The notes below the pieces were generated by a model. It was not told the origin of the DNA, did not search any database, and saw only the letters and a program-made list of their open reading frames with translations. From the NCBI RefSeq assembly GCF_002968015.1, contig NZ_PUIP01000004.1, positions 124,001 to 188,000 on the forward strand: a DNA stretch of 64,000 nt, read 5' to 3'. This document shows, in pieces, positions 18,169 to 25,534 of this stretch. The position numbers were made by a program, and so were the translations under genes. Source of the DNA: Massilia phosphatilytica (GTDB taxonomy: Bacteria > Pseudomonadota > Gammaproteobacteria > Burkholderiales > Burkholderiaceae_D). Within the stretch, counting starts at the first letter, position 1. The number at the start of each line of letters is the position of its first letter.

Positions 18169-18215
18169 CGCCAACAAGCCGCGTGCGTCACGCGTGGGCA
18201 CATGGTGCCCACCCT
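18140..18215. repeat. Palindromic dispersed-type repeat acting at two convergent gene ends
   Basis: The outer arms AGGGTGGGC (18140-18148) and GCCCACCCT (18207-18215) are perfect complements. Inside lie two smaller hairpins, GTGGGCGG...CCGCCCAC and GTGGGCAC...GTGCCCAC. The sensor kinase stops inside it (TGA 18166-18168) and the MFS gene ends at its right edge (TAG 18214-18216). It probably works as a bidirectional terminator. The form resembles intergenic REP-like repeats common in Massilia-type genomes. I see no second copy in this window. Confidence 0.7.
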
Positions 18216-19929
18216 ACCTGGCCTGCCGCGCGAAATGTGCGTCGATCTCTTCCAGCGTCTTGCCGCGCGTCTCGGGCAGCAGGAAGGCCGACGCGAGGAA
18301 GTACACGACCGTGCACGCGGCGCCGAAGAAGAAGATCGTGGAGTAGCCGTGGCGGCCGACGGTCGGCAGGAACACGGCCGCGATCGACGTCGACACGAAC
18401 TGGTTGATCAGGAGGGCGATGCTCATGCCGTTCGAGCGGATCCGGGTCGGCATCAGTTCGGACAGCGCGAGCCACACACACACGCCCGGGCCGACGGCGA
18501 AGCTGGCGACGAACAGGCAGATCGCGACCGCGACCAGCCAGCCGTGGCCCGTCGTCGGCAGCGGGCCGAGGCGCGCTGTTTCGATCGATAGCGGTGCCGC
18601 GGTGCCCGCCGCCGGGGCCGGGAACGGATTCAGGTGGAGGCGGCGGAACGCGGCGCCGATGACGCTGTCCGGCTGCACGGTGTCGGCACGCTGAGCGTCT
18701 AGCCGCGGCAGGGCGGGATCGTCGCTGCGGATGCTCGCGACGTTCGTGAACGGCCCGTAGGCATAGGCGACCGTGAGCACCTGCGGCGGGCCGGCCGGGT
18801 CGGCGCCGAGCGCGCGCAAGGTGGGCGCGTCGAGGCGCAGCGACAGGCCGTCGTCGTGCGCCTGCGCGGCCACCTGCGCGAGCACGTCGCGCTGCTCGGT
18901 CTCGTTGGCGCGGAACAGCAGGCCGACGGCCAGCAGCGCGACGACGATACCCGCCGTCCCGAGCATCAGCAGGAAGCGGCGGCCCTTGCGGTCCACGAGC
19001 AGGACGGCGACGATCGTCATCAGGGCGTTCAGGACTTTCAGCAGCACGTCCGCGAGGTTGGCGCTGGACCCGGACAGGCCCGCGCGGTTGAGGATATTGA
19101 CGACGTACGCCAGCACGGAATTGATTCCGGTCGCCTGGTTGCAGGCGAGGATCAGGCAGGCCAGGAGGAACGGCAGCACGTAGCGGCGCGACAGCAGCGG
19201 GTCCGCGCTGCGCATCGTGTGCGTGGGCGCGGCGTCGCGCCGACCGCGCTGCGCGAGCCAGCGCGGCGATTCCGCCAGCAGCAGGCAGCCCAGCGTGAAC
19301 ACGATGCCGGGCGTGAGGCACATCCAGAAGATGCCTCGCCATGCGTGGTCCTTCGCGGCCAGCACGGCGCCGGCACGCGCCGCCTCGGGCAGCAGTGCGG
19401 CGGCATCCGTCGCGGCCTGCACGCCGCGCGCCTGTACGAGACCGATCAGCGCGGCCGCGACGAGGCCCACCGTGAGCAGCAACTGGAACAGCGCGGCGCC
19501 GCGGCCGCGCCGGTCGGCGGGCAGGCATTCCGCAAGGTACAGTGGGACGATCACGCCGATGAGGCCTCCGCTGACGCCCTGCAGCAGGCGGCCGCACAGC
19601 AGCGGGACATAGCCGTCCGCGAGCGCGATCAGCGGAATGCTGGCGACGAACAGGGCGCCCGCGACGACCATCGCGGGGCGGCGCCCGATGACGTCGGCAA
19701 GGAGGCCGGCGAACAGCGACGACAGCACGGACCCGAGCAGCACGGCCGCCACGACGAACGAAAGCTGCTGGGCGTTGAGCTTCCACGCCAGCGCGGCCGT
19801 CGATTCCAGGTAAGGCAGCGCGCCCGCGATGATGCCGACGTCGATGCCGTACAACAGCCCGCCCATGCCCGCGATGAACAGCAGGTAGCGGGTGGCCCAG
19901 GCGGGGGATCGCAGGAAGGCTGCTGTCAT
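18214..19929 (-). CDS. MFS sugar transporter with large loop insertion, likely GalNAc permease
   Basis: 571 aa in the sugar-porter branch of the major facilitator superfamily: GIDVGIIAGALPYLE in helix 1, GRRPAM, AESPRWL, DRKGRR and C-terminal PETRGKTLEE. Helices 1-9 and 10-12 are present. A hydrophilic stretch of roughly 125 residues (after GLLFRANETE, before GHGWLVAVAICL) is much longer than in typical members. AAGGAG precedes ATG 19929. As the last gene of the aga operon, it is the likely inner-membrane importer for GalNAc, which fits the kinase-first, non-PTS pathway. It ends in the repeat element. The substrate is inferred from context. Confidence 0.85.
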   Translation of the reverse strand: MTAAFLRSPAWATRYLLFIAGMGGLLYGIDVGIIAGALPYLESTAALAWKLNAQQLSFVVAAVLLGSVLSSLFAGLLADVIGRRPAMVVAGALFVASIPLIALADGYVPLLCGRLLQGVSGGLIGVIVPLYLAECLPADRRGRGAALFQLLLTVGLVAAALIGLVQARGVQAATDAAALLPEAARAGAVLAAKDHAWRGIFWMCLTPGIVFTLGCLLLAESPRWLAQRGRRDAAPTHTMRSADPLLSRRYVLPFLLACLILACNQATGINSVLAYVVNILNRAGLSGSSANLADVLLKVLNALMTIVAVLLVDRKGRRFLLMLGTAGIVVALLAVGLLFRANETEQRDVLAQVAAQAHDDGLSLRLDAPTLRALGADPAGPPQVLTVAYAYGPFTNVASIRSDDPALPRLDAQRADTVQPDSVIGAAFRRLHLNPFPAPAAGTAAPLSIETARLGPLPTTGHGWLVAVAICLFVASFAVGPGVCVWLALSELMPTRIRSNGMSIALLINQFVSTSIAAVFLPTVGRHGYSTIFFFGAACTVVYFLASAFLLPETRGKTLEEIDAHFARQAR

Positions 19930-19951
19930 GTCGTCTCCTTGGTGTACTTTT

Positions 19952-21037
19952 TTAGAGTGGTATCGTTTCGCCCTCGACGACCACGGCGGTCGGACGCAGG
20001 TCCGCGTCCAGCACGACGAGGTCGGCCCAGGCGCCGGGCGCGATGCGGCCGCGCTCCGGCTCGCCCAGGTAATCGGCGGGGTACTGCGACAGGCGGCGCG
20101 ACGCGTCAACCACGTCCAGGCCGATGGCGACGAGGTTGCGCAGCGCCTGGTCCATCGTCAACGCGCTACCCGCGAGCGAGCCGCTGGCGAGGCGCACGCA
20201 GCCGACGCATTTGTAGACACGCTGGCTGCCCAGCGCGTACTCGCCGTCGGGCATGCCGGTGGCGGCGGTCGCATCCGTCACGCAGTACAGCTTCGGGATG
20301 GCGCGCAGGGCGGCGTGGATCGCGCCCGGCGCGACGTGTTCGAGGTCGGCAATGATCTCGGCGTATTCCGCATGGGCGAGCGCGGCGCCCGCGATGCCCG
20401 GGGCGCGGTGGGCGAAGCCGCTCATCCCGTTGAACAAGTGCGTGAACCCGGCGGCGCCGGCGGCGAGGGCGGCCACGCCATCCTCGTACGTGCCCGCACT
20501 GTGGCCCAGCTGGACGCGGATGCCCAGCGCCGCCAGTTGCGGAATCAATTCCAGGTGGCCGGGAATTTCCGGCGCCAGCGTCAGCGCGCGGACTGGCGCC
20601 AGCGCGTGCCATGCGCGGATCAGCTCGAGGCTGGCGGGCAGCGTCTCGGGCGGCTGGGCGCCCAGCTTGTGCGGGCTGATGAACGGGCCTTCGAGATGCA
20701 CGCCGAGCATGCGCGCGGCACCGGCCGGTCGCTTGGCGATGATGGGCGCCAGGCCGGCGAGCGCGCGGTGGATGTCGGCCGGATGGGCCGTCATCGTCGT
20801 GCCCAGCATCGATGTCGTGCCGCGGCGGGCGTGCGCGCGCGCGACCGTCGCGCCGGCCGATCCACCCTGCATGATGTCGACGCCGGCCGCGCCGTGCACG
20901 TGGAGGTCGACGAAGCCGGGCAGGATCAGTGGACCGTGTGCACCGGCCGGATCGGCCTCGATGGCGGCGATCCGTTCGCCGAACTCGAGGCGGCCGGCGA
21001 TCCAGCCATCGGGAGTGAGGATCCGGCCCGTGAGCAT
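19952..21037 (-). CDS. agaA: N-acetylgalactosamine-6-phosphate deacetylase (NagA/AgaA family)
   Basis: 361 aa amidohydrolase. Motifs in order are DLHVHGAAG (metal), HLEGPFIS (metal Glu), LGHSAGTYEDG, THLFNGMSG and TDATAATGMP (catalytic Asp), then GSLAGSALTMDQA. It removes acetate from amino-sugar 6-phosphates. Neighbouring agaS, agaK and agaZ point to GalNAc-6-P rather than GlcNAc-6-P. ATG 21037 is one base after the agaR stop codon; the longer upstream extension only re-reads agaR out of frame. It is followed 22 bp later by the transporter gene. Confidence 0.9.
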   Translation of the reverse strand: MLTGRILTPDGWIAGRLEFGERIAAIEADPAGAHGPLILPGFVDLHVHGAAGVDIMQGGSAGATVARAHARRGTTSMLGTTMTAHPADIHRALAGLAPIIAKRPAGAARMLGVHLEGPFISPHKLGAQPPETLPASLELIRAWHALAPVRALTLAPEIPGHLELIPQLAALGIRVQLGHSAGTYEDGVAALAAGAAGFTHLFNGMSGFAHRAPGIAGAALAHAEYAEIIADLEHVAPGAIHAALRAIPKLYCVTDATAATGMPDGEYALGSQRVYKCVGCVRLASGSLAGSALTMDQALRNLVAIGLDVVDASRRLSQYPADYLGEPERGRIAPGAWADLVVLDADLRPTAVVVEGETIPL

Positions 21038-21038
21038 G

Positions 21039-21806
21039 CTAGTCCGCGATGAGGAGTTCGATGCCCAGCTTCTGCAGGCCGTCGCGGTATTCGGGGCCGA
21101 TGCCGGCATCCGTGATGACGGTGTGGATGCAGTCCAGCTGCGCGATCCGGTGCAGGCTCACGCGGCCGAACTTGGAGGCATCGGTGAGGACGATGATGCG
21201 CTTGGCCCGCTCGACCATCTTGCGGTTCAGGCTCGCTTCCGCTTCGTTGTGCGTGGTGACGCCGAACTGCAGGTCCAGGCCGTCGACGCCGAGGAACAGC
21301 TTGTCGAAGTTGTAGACCTGCAGGCAGGCCTCGGCCTGGCTGCCCTGGAACGACAGCGACTGCTTGCGCAGCAGGCCGCCTGTGAGGATCAGGTCGACGC
21401 CCGGCGAATCGGCCAGCTCCCAGGCGATGTTGAGGCCATTCGTCGCCACCGTCACGTCCTGCGCGTCGCGCAAGTGGCGCGCCAGCGAGATCGTCGTCGT
21501 GCCGGAGTCGATGACGATATTGTCGCCCGGCTCGACGAGGGACGCGGCGAAGGCGCCGATGCGCTCTTTCTCTTCGTGGTACAGCGCATCCTTCTGGCGG
21601 ATGCTCTGCTCCGGCGGCGGCGTGCGCACGAGGACCGCGCCGCCGTGACTGCGCGTGACGAGGCCCTGGCTCTCCAGCGCGGACAGGTCGCTGCGGATGG
21701 TGACGGCGGAGACGCCGAGCTGGTCGACGAGGTCGGTCACCTGGACCGAGCCCTGGCGGGCGAGCGTTTGCAGGATCGATTCGCGGCGTTGGCTGGTGTT
21801 TCGCAT
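21039..21806 (-). CDS. agaR: DeoR-family repressor of the GalNAc locus (AgaR-like)
   Basis: 255 aa. An N-terminal DeoR helix-turn-helix (RRESILQTLARQGSVQVTD, SAVTIRSDLSALE) is followed by the sugar-phosphate-sensing DeoRC domain (DSGTTTISLA, NGLNIAWEL, LTGGLLRKQS). DeoR regulators of aga, gat and lac loci release DNA when a pathway phospho-sugar binds. The gene sits inside the operon, between agaZ and agaA. The CGAAAG repeats in the agaS/GH31 intergenic region are the probable targets. No clear ribosome site precedes ATG 21806. Confidence 0.88.
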   Translation of the reverse strand: MRNTSQRRESILQTLARQGSVQVTDLVDQLGVSAVTIRSDLSALESQGLVTRSHGGAVLVRTPPPEQSIRQKDALYHEEKERIGAFAASLVEPGDNIVIDSGTTTISLARHLRDAQDVTVATNGLNIAWELADSPGVDLILTGGLLRKQSLSFQGSQAEACLQVYNFDKLFLGVDGLDLQFGVTTHNEAEASLNRKMVERAKRIIVLTDASKFGRVSLHRIAQLDCIHTVITDAGIGPEYRDGLQKLGIELLIAD

Positions 21807-21842
21807 GGTCGCGTGCAGGCAGGCAGTGTGAAAAGGCCGAGC

Positions 21843-23159
21843 TTAACAGATCGCGGCCGGGCTGCCGACGGGGACCGCCGTGTTGCGCGCACAAGCCCTC
21901 GCATACTGCGCCAGCACGCGGCCGATCTTGTGCTCGACGAGTGCGCGCGGCGCGGGCGCCAGGCGGCCGTCGACGACATCCGCATGCTGCTCCGGCAGGT
22001 GCTGGCTCAGCAGGGGCAGCGGAATCGGCGTCGCCTCGAGGTTCGCGTACAGCATGTCGAGCGCCACCACCACGGGCGGCTCGCCCCAGTAATAGCGGCA
22101 CCGGTCCGACAGCGCATAGCGCCGCAGGATGCGTTGTTCGTCGCTGCTGCCGCGGTAGTGCTTGCGCCAGTGGTCCGGCTTCGCCAGCATCACGTCGTCC
22201 AGCACGCGCATCAGGTGCGACGCGCGGTCGGCCGGCACCAGTTCGTCCTCGATCTGGCCCAGCGCCAGCAAGGCCTCGCGCAGCGCGAACGTGGCGGCCG
22301 GGCCGACTTTCAGAATCGCGAAGTGGTCGCGCACCATCTCGTGCAGCGCCGACTCGCGCTGGTAGTCTGTCGAATGGGCTTCGAACACGAGGCCCGGATG
22401 GCCGGCAATGAAGTCGGACAGCGCGGCGGCGCGGGCGGCATCGTAGTGCTGGACGCGGCTCGTGTCGAAGTCCACGCCGGGCTGTACGACCATCGCGACG
22501 ACGCGGCGCCACGCCGCATGCAGGCCGGCGTCGAGGAAGGCGCGGCAATGCACGTCGAGGGTGCGCTTCGCCGCGGCCGGTGCCGTCGGCGCGCCCGCGT
22601 CCTCGAGGTCCGCCTCGCCGCCGGGGACCGGCACTTCCGTCCCGATCACGTAGACGGGCGGCGCCAGGCCGGCCGCTTGCGCGGCATCTTCCGCCACGCG
22701 CGCGAGCCGCGCCGAGCGTTGCGCGACGATCTCGTCGGGCAGCACGGGCGGGTCGTCGGCGCAGCGCATGCTGCAATCGAGGTGGATCTTGTGGAACCCG
22801 GCGCCGGCGTAGGCGGCGATCAGCGTCTCCGCATGACGCATCGCGGTCGGCGCGTCCAGGGCCTGCCACGCATTGGGGCCGAGATGGTCGCCGCCCAGCA
22901 CCAGGCGCTCGGGCGGGAAGGCGAGATCGCGGGCGAGGTCGAGGACATAGTCGCGGTAGGCGGCCGGCGTCATGCCCGTGTAGCCGCCGAACTGGTCCAC
23001 CTGGTTCGACGTCGCTTCGACGAGCAGCAGGGTGTCGTGGTCGAGCGCCACGCGCATGGCGGCGCGCAGCACGGCCGGGTGGCTGCAGCAGATGCTGGCC
23101 AGGCCGAGTCCTTCGCCGCGGCGGTGGGCCTTGATGACTTGCTGGATCGGTGACGTCAT
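21843..23159 (-). CDS. agaZ: AgaZ/GatZ/KbaZ-family protein (tagatose-phosphate step)
   Basis: 438 aa, slightly longer than E. coli GatZ/KbaZ (~420-426). Characteristic stretches are LLVEATSNQVDQFGGYTGM, GGDHLGPNAWQ, KIHLDCSM, VIGTEVPVPGG and FEAHSTDYQ. This family is annotated as the non-catalytic subunit of tagatose-1,6-bisphosphate aldolase. In GalNAc loci it has also been proposed to serve as the tagatose-6-P kinase. The catalytic aldolase AgaY/KbaY is not in the window. ATG 23159 overlaps the agaK TGA (ATGA); the long N-terminal ORF extension reads through agaK out of frame and is not real. Confidence 0.9.
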   Translation of the reverse strand: MTSPIQQVIKAHRRGEGLGLASICCSHPAVLRAAMRVALDHDTLLLVEATSNQVDQFGGYTGMTPAAYRDYVLDLARDLAFPPERLVLGGDHLGPNAWQALDAPTAMRHAETLIAAYAGAGFHKIHLDCSMRCADDPPVLPDEIVAQRSARLARVAEDAAQAAGLAPPVYVIGTEVPVPGGEADLEDAGAPTAPAAAKRTLDVHCRAFLDAGLHAAWRRVVAMVVQPGVDFDTSRVQHYDAARAAALSDFIAGHPGLVFEAHSTDYQRESALHEMVRDHFAILKVGPAATFALREALLALGQIEDELVPADRASHLMRVLDDVMLAKPDHWRKHYRGSSDEQRILRRYALSDRCRYYWGEPPVVVALDMLYANLEATPIPLPLLSQHLPEQHADVVDGRLAPAPRALVEHKIGRVLAQYARACARNTAVPVGSPAAIC

Positions 23160-24097
23160 GGTTCGCTGTCGTTGAGTTGCTGGCGCAGCAGCAGGGCCGC
23201 GCCACGGGCGCCGCCGGCGTCGCCGAAGCGCGGGGGCAGGATGGACGGCGCCTGAACGCCGCGCAGCAGGTGCGCCTGGACGGCGTCCGGCAGGCGTTCG
23301 TACAAATGCGGCAGGTTCGAGAGACCCCCGCCCAGCACGATCGCATGCGGGTCGAACGCGAGCACGATGCCGGCGAACGCCTGGCCGAGCAGGTCGAGGT
23401 GGACGTCGAGCGTGCGCGCGGCGAGCGTGTCGCCGGCATTCGCGCGGGCGGCCAGCGCCATGGGTTCCGCGCCATCGCCGCCATGGTGGCGGTGCAGGGC
23501 GCTCATGCCGGGGCCGGACACGTAGCGCTCCGTGCAACCGGCCTTGCCGCAGGGGCAATCGAGCGCCGCCAGGCCGTGGCGGGCAAGCAGCGTCGCGGAG
23601 ATCGGCCAGTGGCCCCATTCGCCGGCGATGCCGTTGCGGCCGCGCAGCAGCTTCCCGTCCGCGCAGTATCCGCCGCCGGCGCCTGTGCCGAGGATGGCGC
23701 CGAACATCGTCGGCAAGCCGTCCGCCGCGCCGCCCGCTGCTTCGCACAGCGCGAAGCATTGGCAGTCATTGCCGAAGACGACGGGACGGTCGAGCATGTG
23801 CTCCAGCAGCTGGCGCGCCTGGCGGCCGTTCAGCGCGGGCACGTTCGTGCTCAATTGTCGGCCGCTGTACGTATCCGTGATGCCGGGCAGGCCGATGCCG
23901 ACCGGCGCGCGGGCGCCCAGGGCCGTGTCGCCGTTGCGCACGAGCGCGTGGACCGCCTGGGAGAACGCCACGATGTCGTGGCCGGGCGTGGCAACGCGCT
24001 CGCGGTGGACTTCGCGCAGGGCGGCGTCGAACGACACGAGTTCGATCTTCGTGCCGCCGATGTCGATGCCATGGCAGCCGTCAGGCAGCGTGGTCAT
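23156..24097 (-). CDS. agaK: ROK-family sugar kinase, probable N-acetylgalactosamine kinase
   Basis: 313 aa. ROK motifs are GIDIGGTK (ATP phosphate binding), GTGAGGG, GEWGHW (catalytic region) and the zinc site CPCGKAGCTE. It phosphorylates a free hexosamine with ATP at C6. GalNAc is favoured over GlcNAc because it lies between agaS and agaZ. A kinase is required here because no PTS genes accompany the operon. It overlaps agaS by 17 bp and agaZ by 4 bp. Confidence 0.88.
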   Translation of the reverse strand: MTTLPDGCHGIDIGGTKIELVSFDAALREVHRERVATPGHDIVAFSQAVHALVRNGDTALGARAPVGIGLPGITDTYSGRQLSTNVPALNGRQARQLLEHMLDRPVVFGNDCQCFALCEAAGGAADGLPTMFGAILGTGAGGGYCADGKLLRGRNGIAGEWGHWPISATLLARHGLAALDCPCGKAGCTERYVSGPGMSALHRHHGGDGAEPMALAARANAGDTLAARTLDVHLDLLGQAFAGIVLAFDPHAIVLGGGLSNLPHLYERLPDAVQAHLLRGVQAPSILPPRFGDAGGARGAALLLRQQLNDSEP

Positions 24098-25223
24098 GGA
24101 TGGTCACTCCCTGGACGACGCGGTTGACGATCCCGCCGGCGAATGGATTGTCGGGACGCAGGCGCAGGCGCACGGATTGCTGCAGCGCGTACTGCTGCGC
24201 CATCAGGAGCCACAGCGGTGCGAGCCAGGCGTCGGGCCAGGCCGGCGCAGCGGCGGCAAAGTCGCCGCCCGCGCCCACGGTCAGCATGTCGGCCGCGATG
24301 CCGTCGCGGCGCAGTTCGGCCAGCAGGTCGTCGTCGTAGCGGCGCGCCAGCGGCTTGGCGCTTGCGAACAGGATCACTTGCGAGTCCTCGTCCAGCACGG
24401 ACTTCGGACCGTGCCGGAAGCCCAGCGGCGACTCGGCCAGCGCGAGGATGCGGCCGCCCGTCAGTTCAAGGATCTTCAGCGCCGCTTCCTTGGCGAGCGC
24501 TTCCAGCGGCCCGCTGCCCAGGTAGACGACGCGCTGCGCGGGCCGCTCCGCGAGGCGCGCGACGGGGGCGGACCAGTCGGCGAGGGCGCGCTCGCCGAGT
24601 TGCGCGAGCTGGTCGAGGCGCCCGGCCGCGTCCACGCCGCGTGAGAGGACGCACAAGGCGGCCAGCAGCATGCTGGTGAAGCTGCTGGTCATCGCAAAGC
24701 CGCGGTCGCAGCTCGCGGGCGGCATCAGCAGCACGCAGGCCGCGGGATCGCCGGCGGCCTGCGTCGCCAGGCTGCCGGCCGCGTTGCAGGTGATATGGAG
24801 GAAGCGCGCGCCGGGAACGACGCTGCGCACGAGGTTGACGGCGGCCAGGCTCTCGGGGCTGTCGCCGCTGCGCGCAAACGAGACGAGCAGCGTGGGCGCG
24901 GCCGGGTCCAGATACAGTTCGTGGTGCGTGAGCAGGCTCGTGGTGGCGAGCGCGCGCACGTCGGCGGCGCAGCCGGCGTTCAACTGGCCCGCGGCGATCT
25001 CGCCCACATAGGCCGAGCTGCCGGCGCCCGTCAGGATCACACGCTGATGCGGGTCGTCCAGGCACGCGCCCAGGAAGTCCGCAACGCGCTTGCCGTGCGC
25101 GGCGAGCACGCCGGCGAGGGCGCGCCAGACGGCGGGCTGCTGGACGATCTCCTCCGCGGTCGCCAGGCCGCCGAGGTCGCGCCAGGATTGCGCGTCGCGT
25201 TCGAGTAGGGTGGTCATCGTCAT
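24081..25223 (-). CDS. agaS: AgaS-type SIS-domain galactosamine-6-phosphate deaminase/isomerase
   Basis: About 380 aa with two SIS domains (LTGAGSSAYVGE, FARSGDSPESLAA; YLGSGPLEALAKEAALKILE). ESPLGFRHGPKS and the C-terminal NPFAGGIVNRVVQGV are typical of AgaS. It converts galactosamine-6-P to tagatose-6-P plus ammonia. It is first in the minus-strand operon. ATG 25223 is preferred over ATG 25217; neither has a clear ribosome site, and an upstream TTG at 25247 is less likely. Confidence 0.9.
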   Translation of the reverse strand: MTMTTLLERDAQSWRDLGGLATAEEIVQQPAVWRALAGVLAAHGKRVADFLGACLDDPHQRVILTGAGSSAYVGEIAAGQLNAGCAADVRALATTSLLTHHELYLDPAAPTLLVSFARSGDSPESLAAVNLVRSVVPGARFLHITCNAAGSLATQAAGDPAACVLLMPPASCDRGFAMTSSFTSMLLAALCVLSRGVDAAGRLDQLAQLGERALADWSAPVARLAERPAQRVVYLGSGPLEALAKEAALKILELTGGRILALAESPLGFRHGPKSVLDEDSQVILFASAKPLARRYDDDLLAELRRDGIAADMLTVGAGGDFAAAAPAWPDAWLAPLWLLMAQQYALQQSVRLRLRPDNPFAGGIVNRVVQGVTIHDHAA

Positions 25224-25534
25224 ATTCGAAAGGTTCGGGTAGGGCAAGGTTAGAGAGTATTTTTCGAAATGTCAAATTCGAAAGTCAAATCGAAAGATAG
25301 AAGGCCTGCGGCCCGTTTCAAATGGCGTGGTTCGGCTGGATTCGCGCGGTCTGCTGTCGGTTTTTCGCTACAGAACGAAAGTAAGGCAAGGTCGTTTGAT
25401 ATTAAACGAAAGGTATTGACCGGGGAAATTTGGTTTTTTTTCGATAGCCGACCCCATTTTTCGACTTTTTGTTGACCTTCCTTGTTTTTGTTTCTACAGT
25501 AAGCGAAACCAAAACGTAATTTTCGACTGCCACC
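25224..25534. promoter_or_regulatory. Divergent agaS/GH31 control region with repeated CGAAAG motifs
   Basis: This 311-bp region is AT-rich compared with its surroundings and has no gene. CGAAAG occurs at 25227-25232, 25279-25284, 25291-25296, 25376-25381 and 25407-25412. Near-repeats GTCAAATTCGAAA and GTCAAATCGAAAG are adjacent (25271-25296), and an inverted repeat CGTTT-N6-AAACG spans 25393-25408. Repeated CTTTCG/CGAAAG elements are typical of DeoR-family operators such as AgaR. On the minus strand a weak TTGACA (25270-25275) with TCTAAC (25249-25254) could drive agaS. Confidence 0.65.
25472..25500 (+). promoter_or_regulatory. Sigma-70-like promoter for the GH31 gene
   Basis: TTGACC (25472-25477) and TACAGT (25495-25500) are separated by exactly 17 bp. 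Transcription would begin near 25507, about 28 bp before the GH31 start. The last CGAAAG operator candidate lies 60 bp upstream, close enough for repression by looping or multimer binding. Confidence 0.5.
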
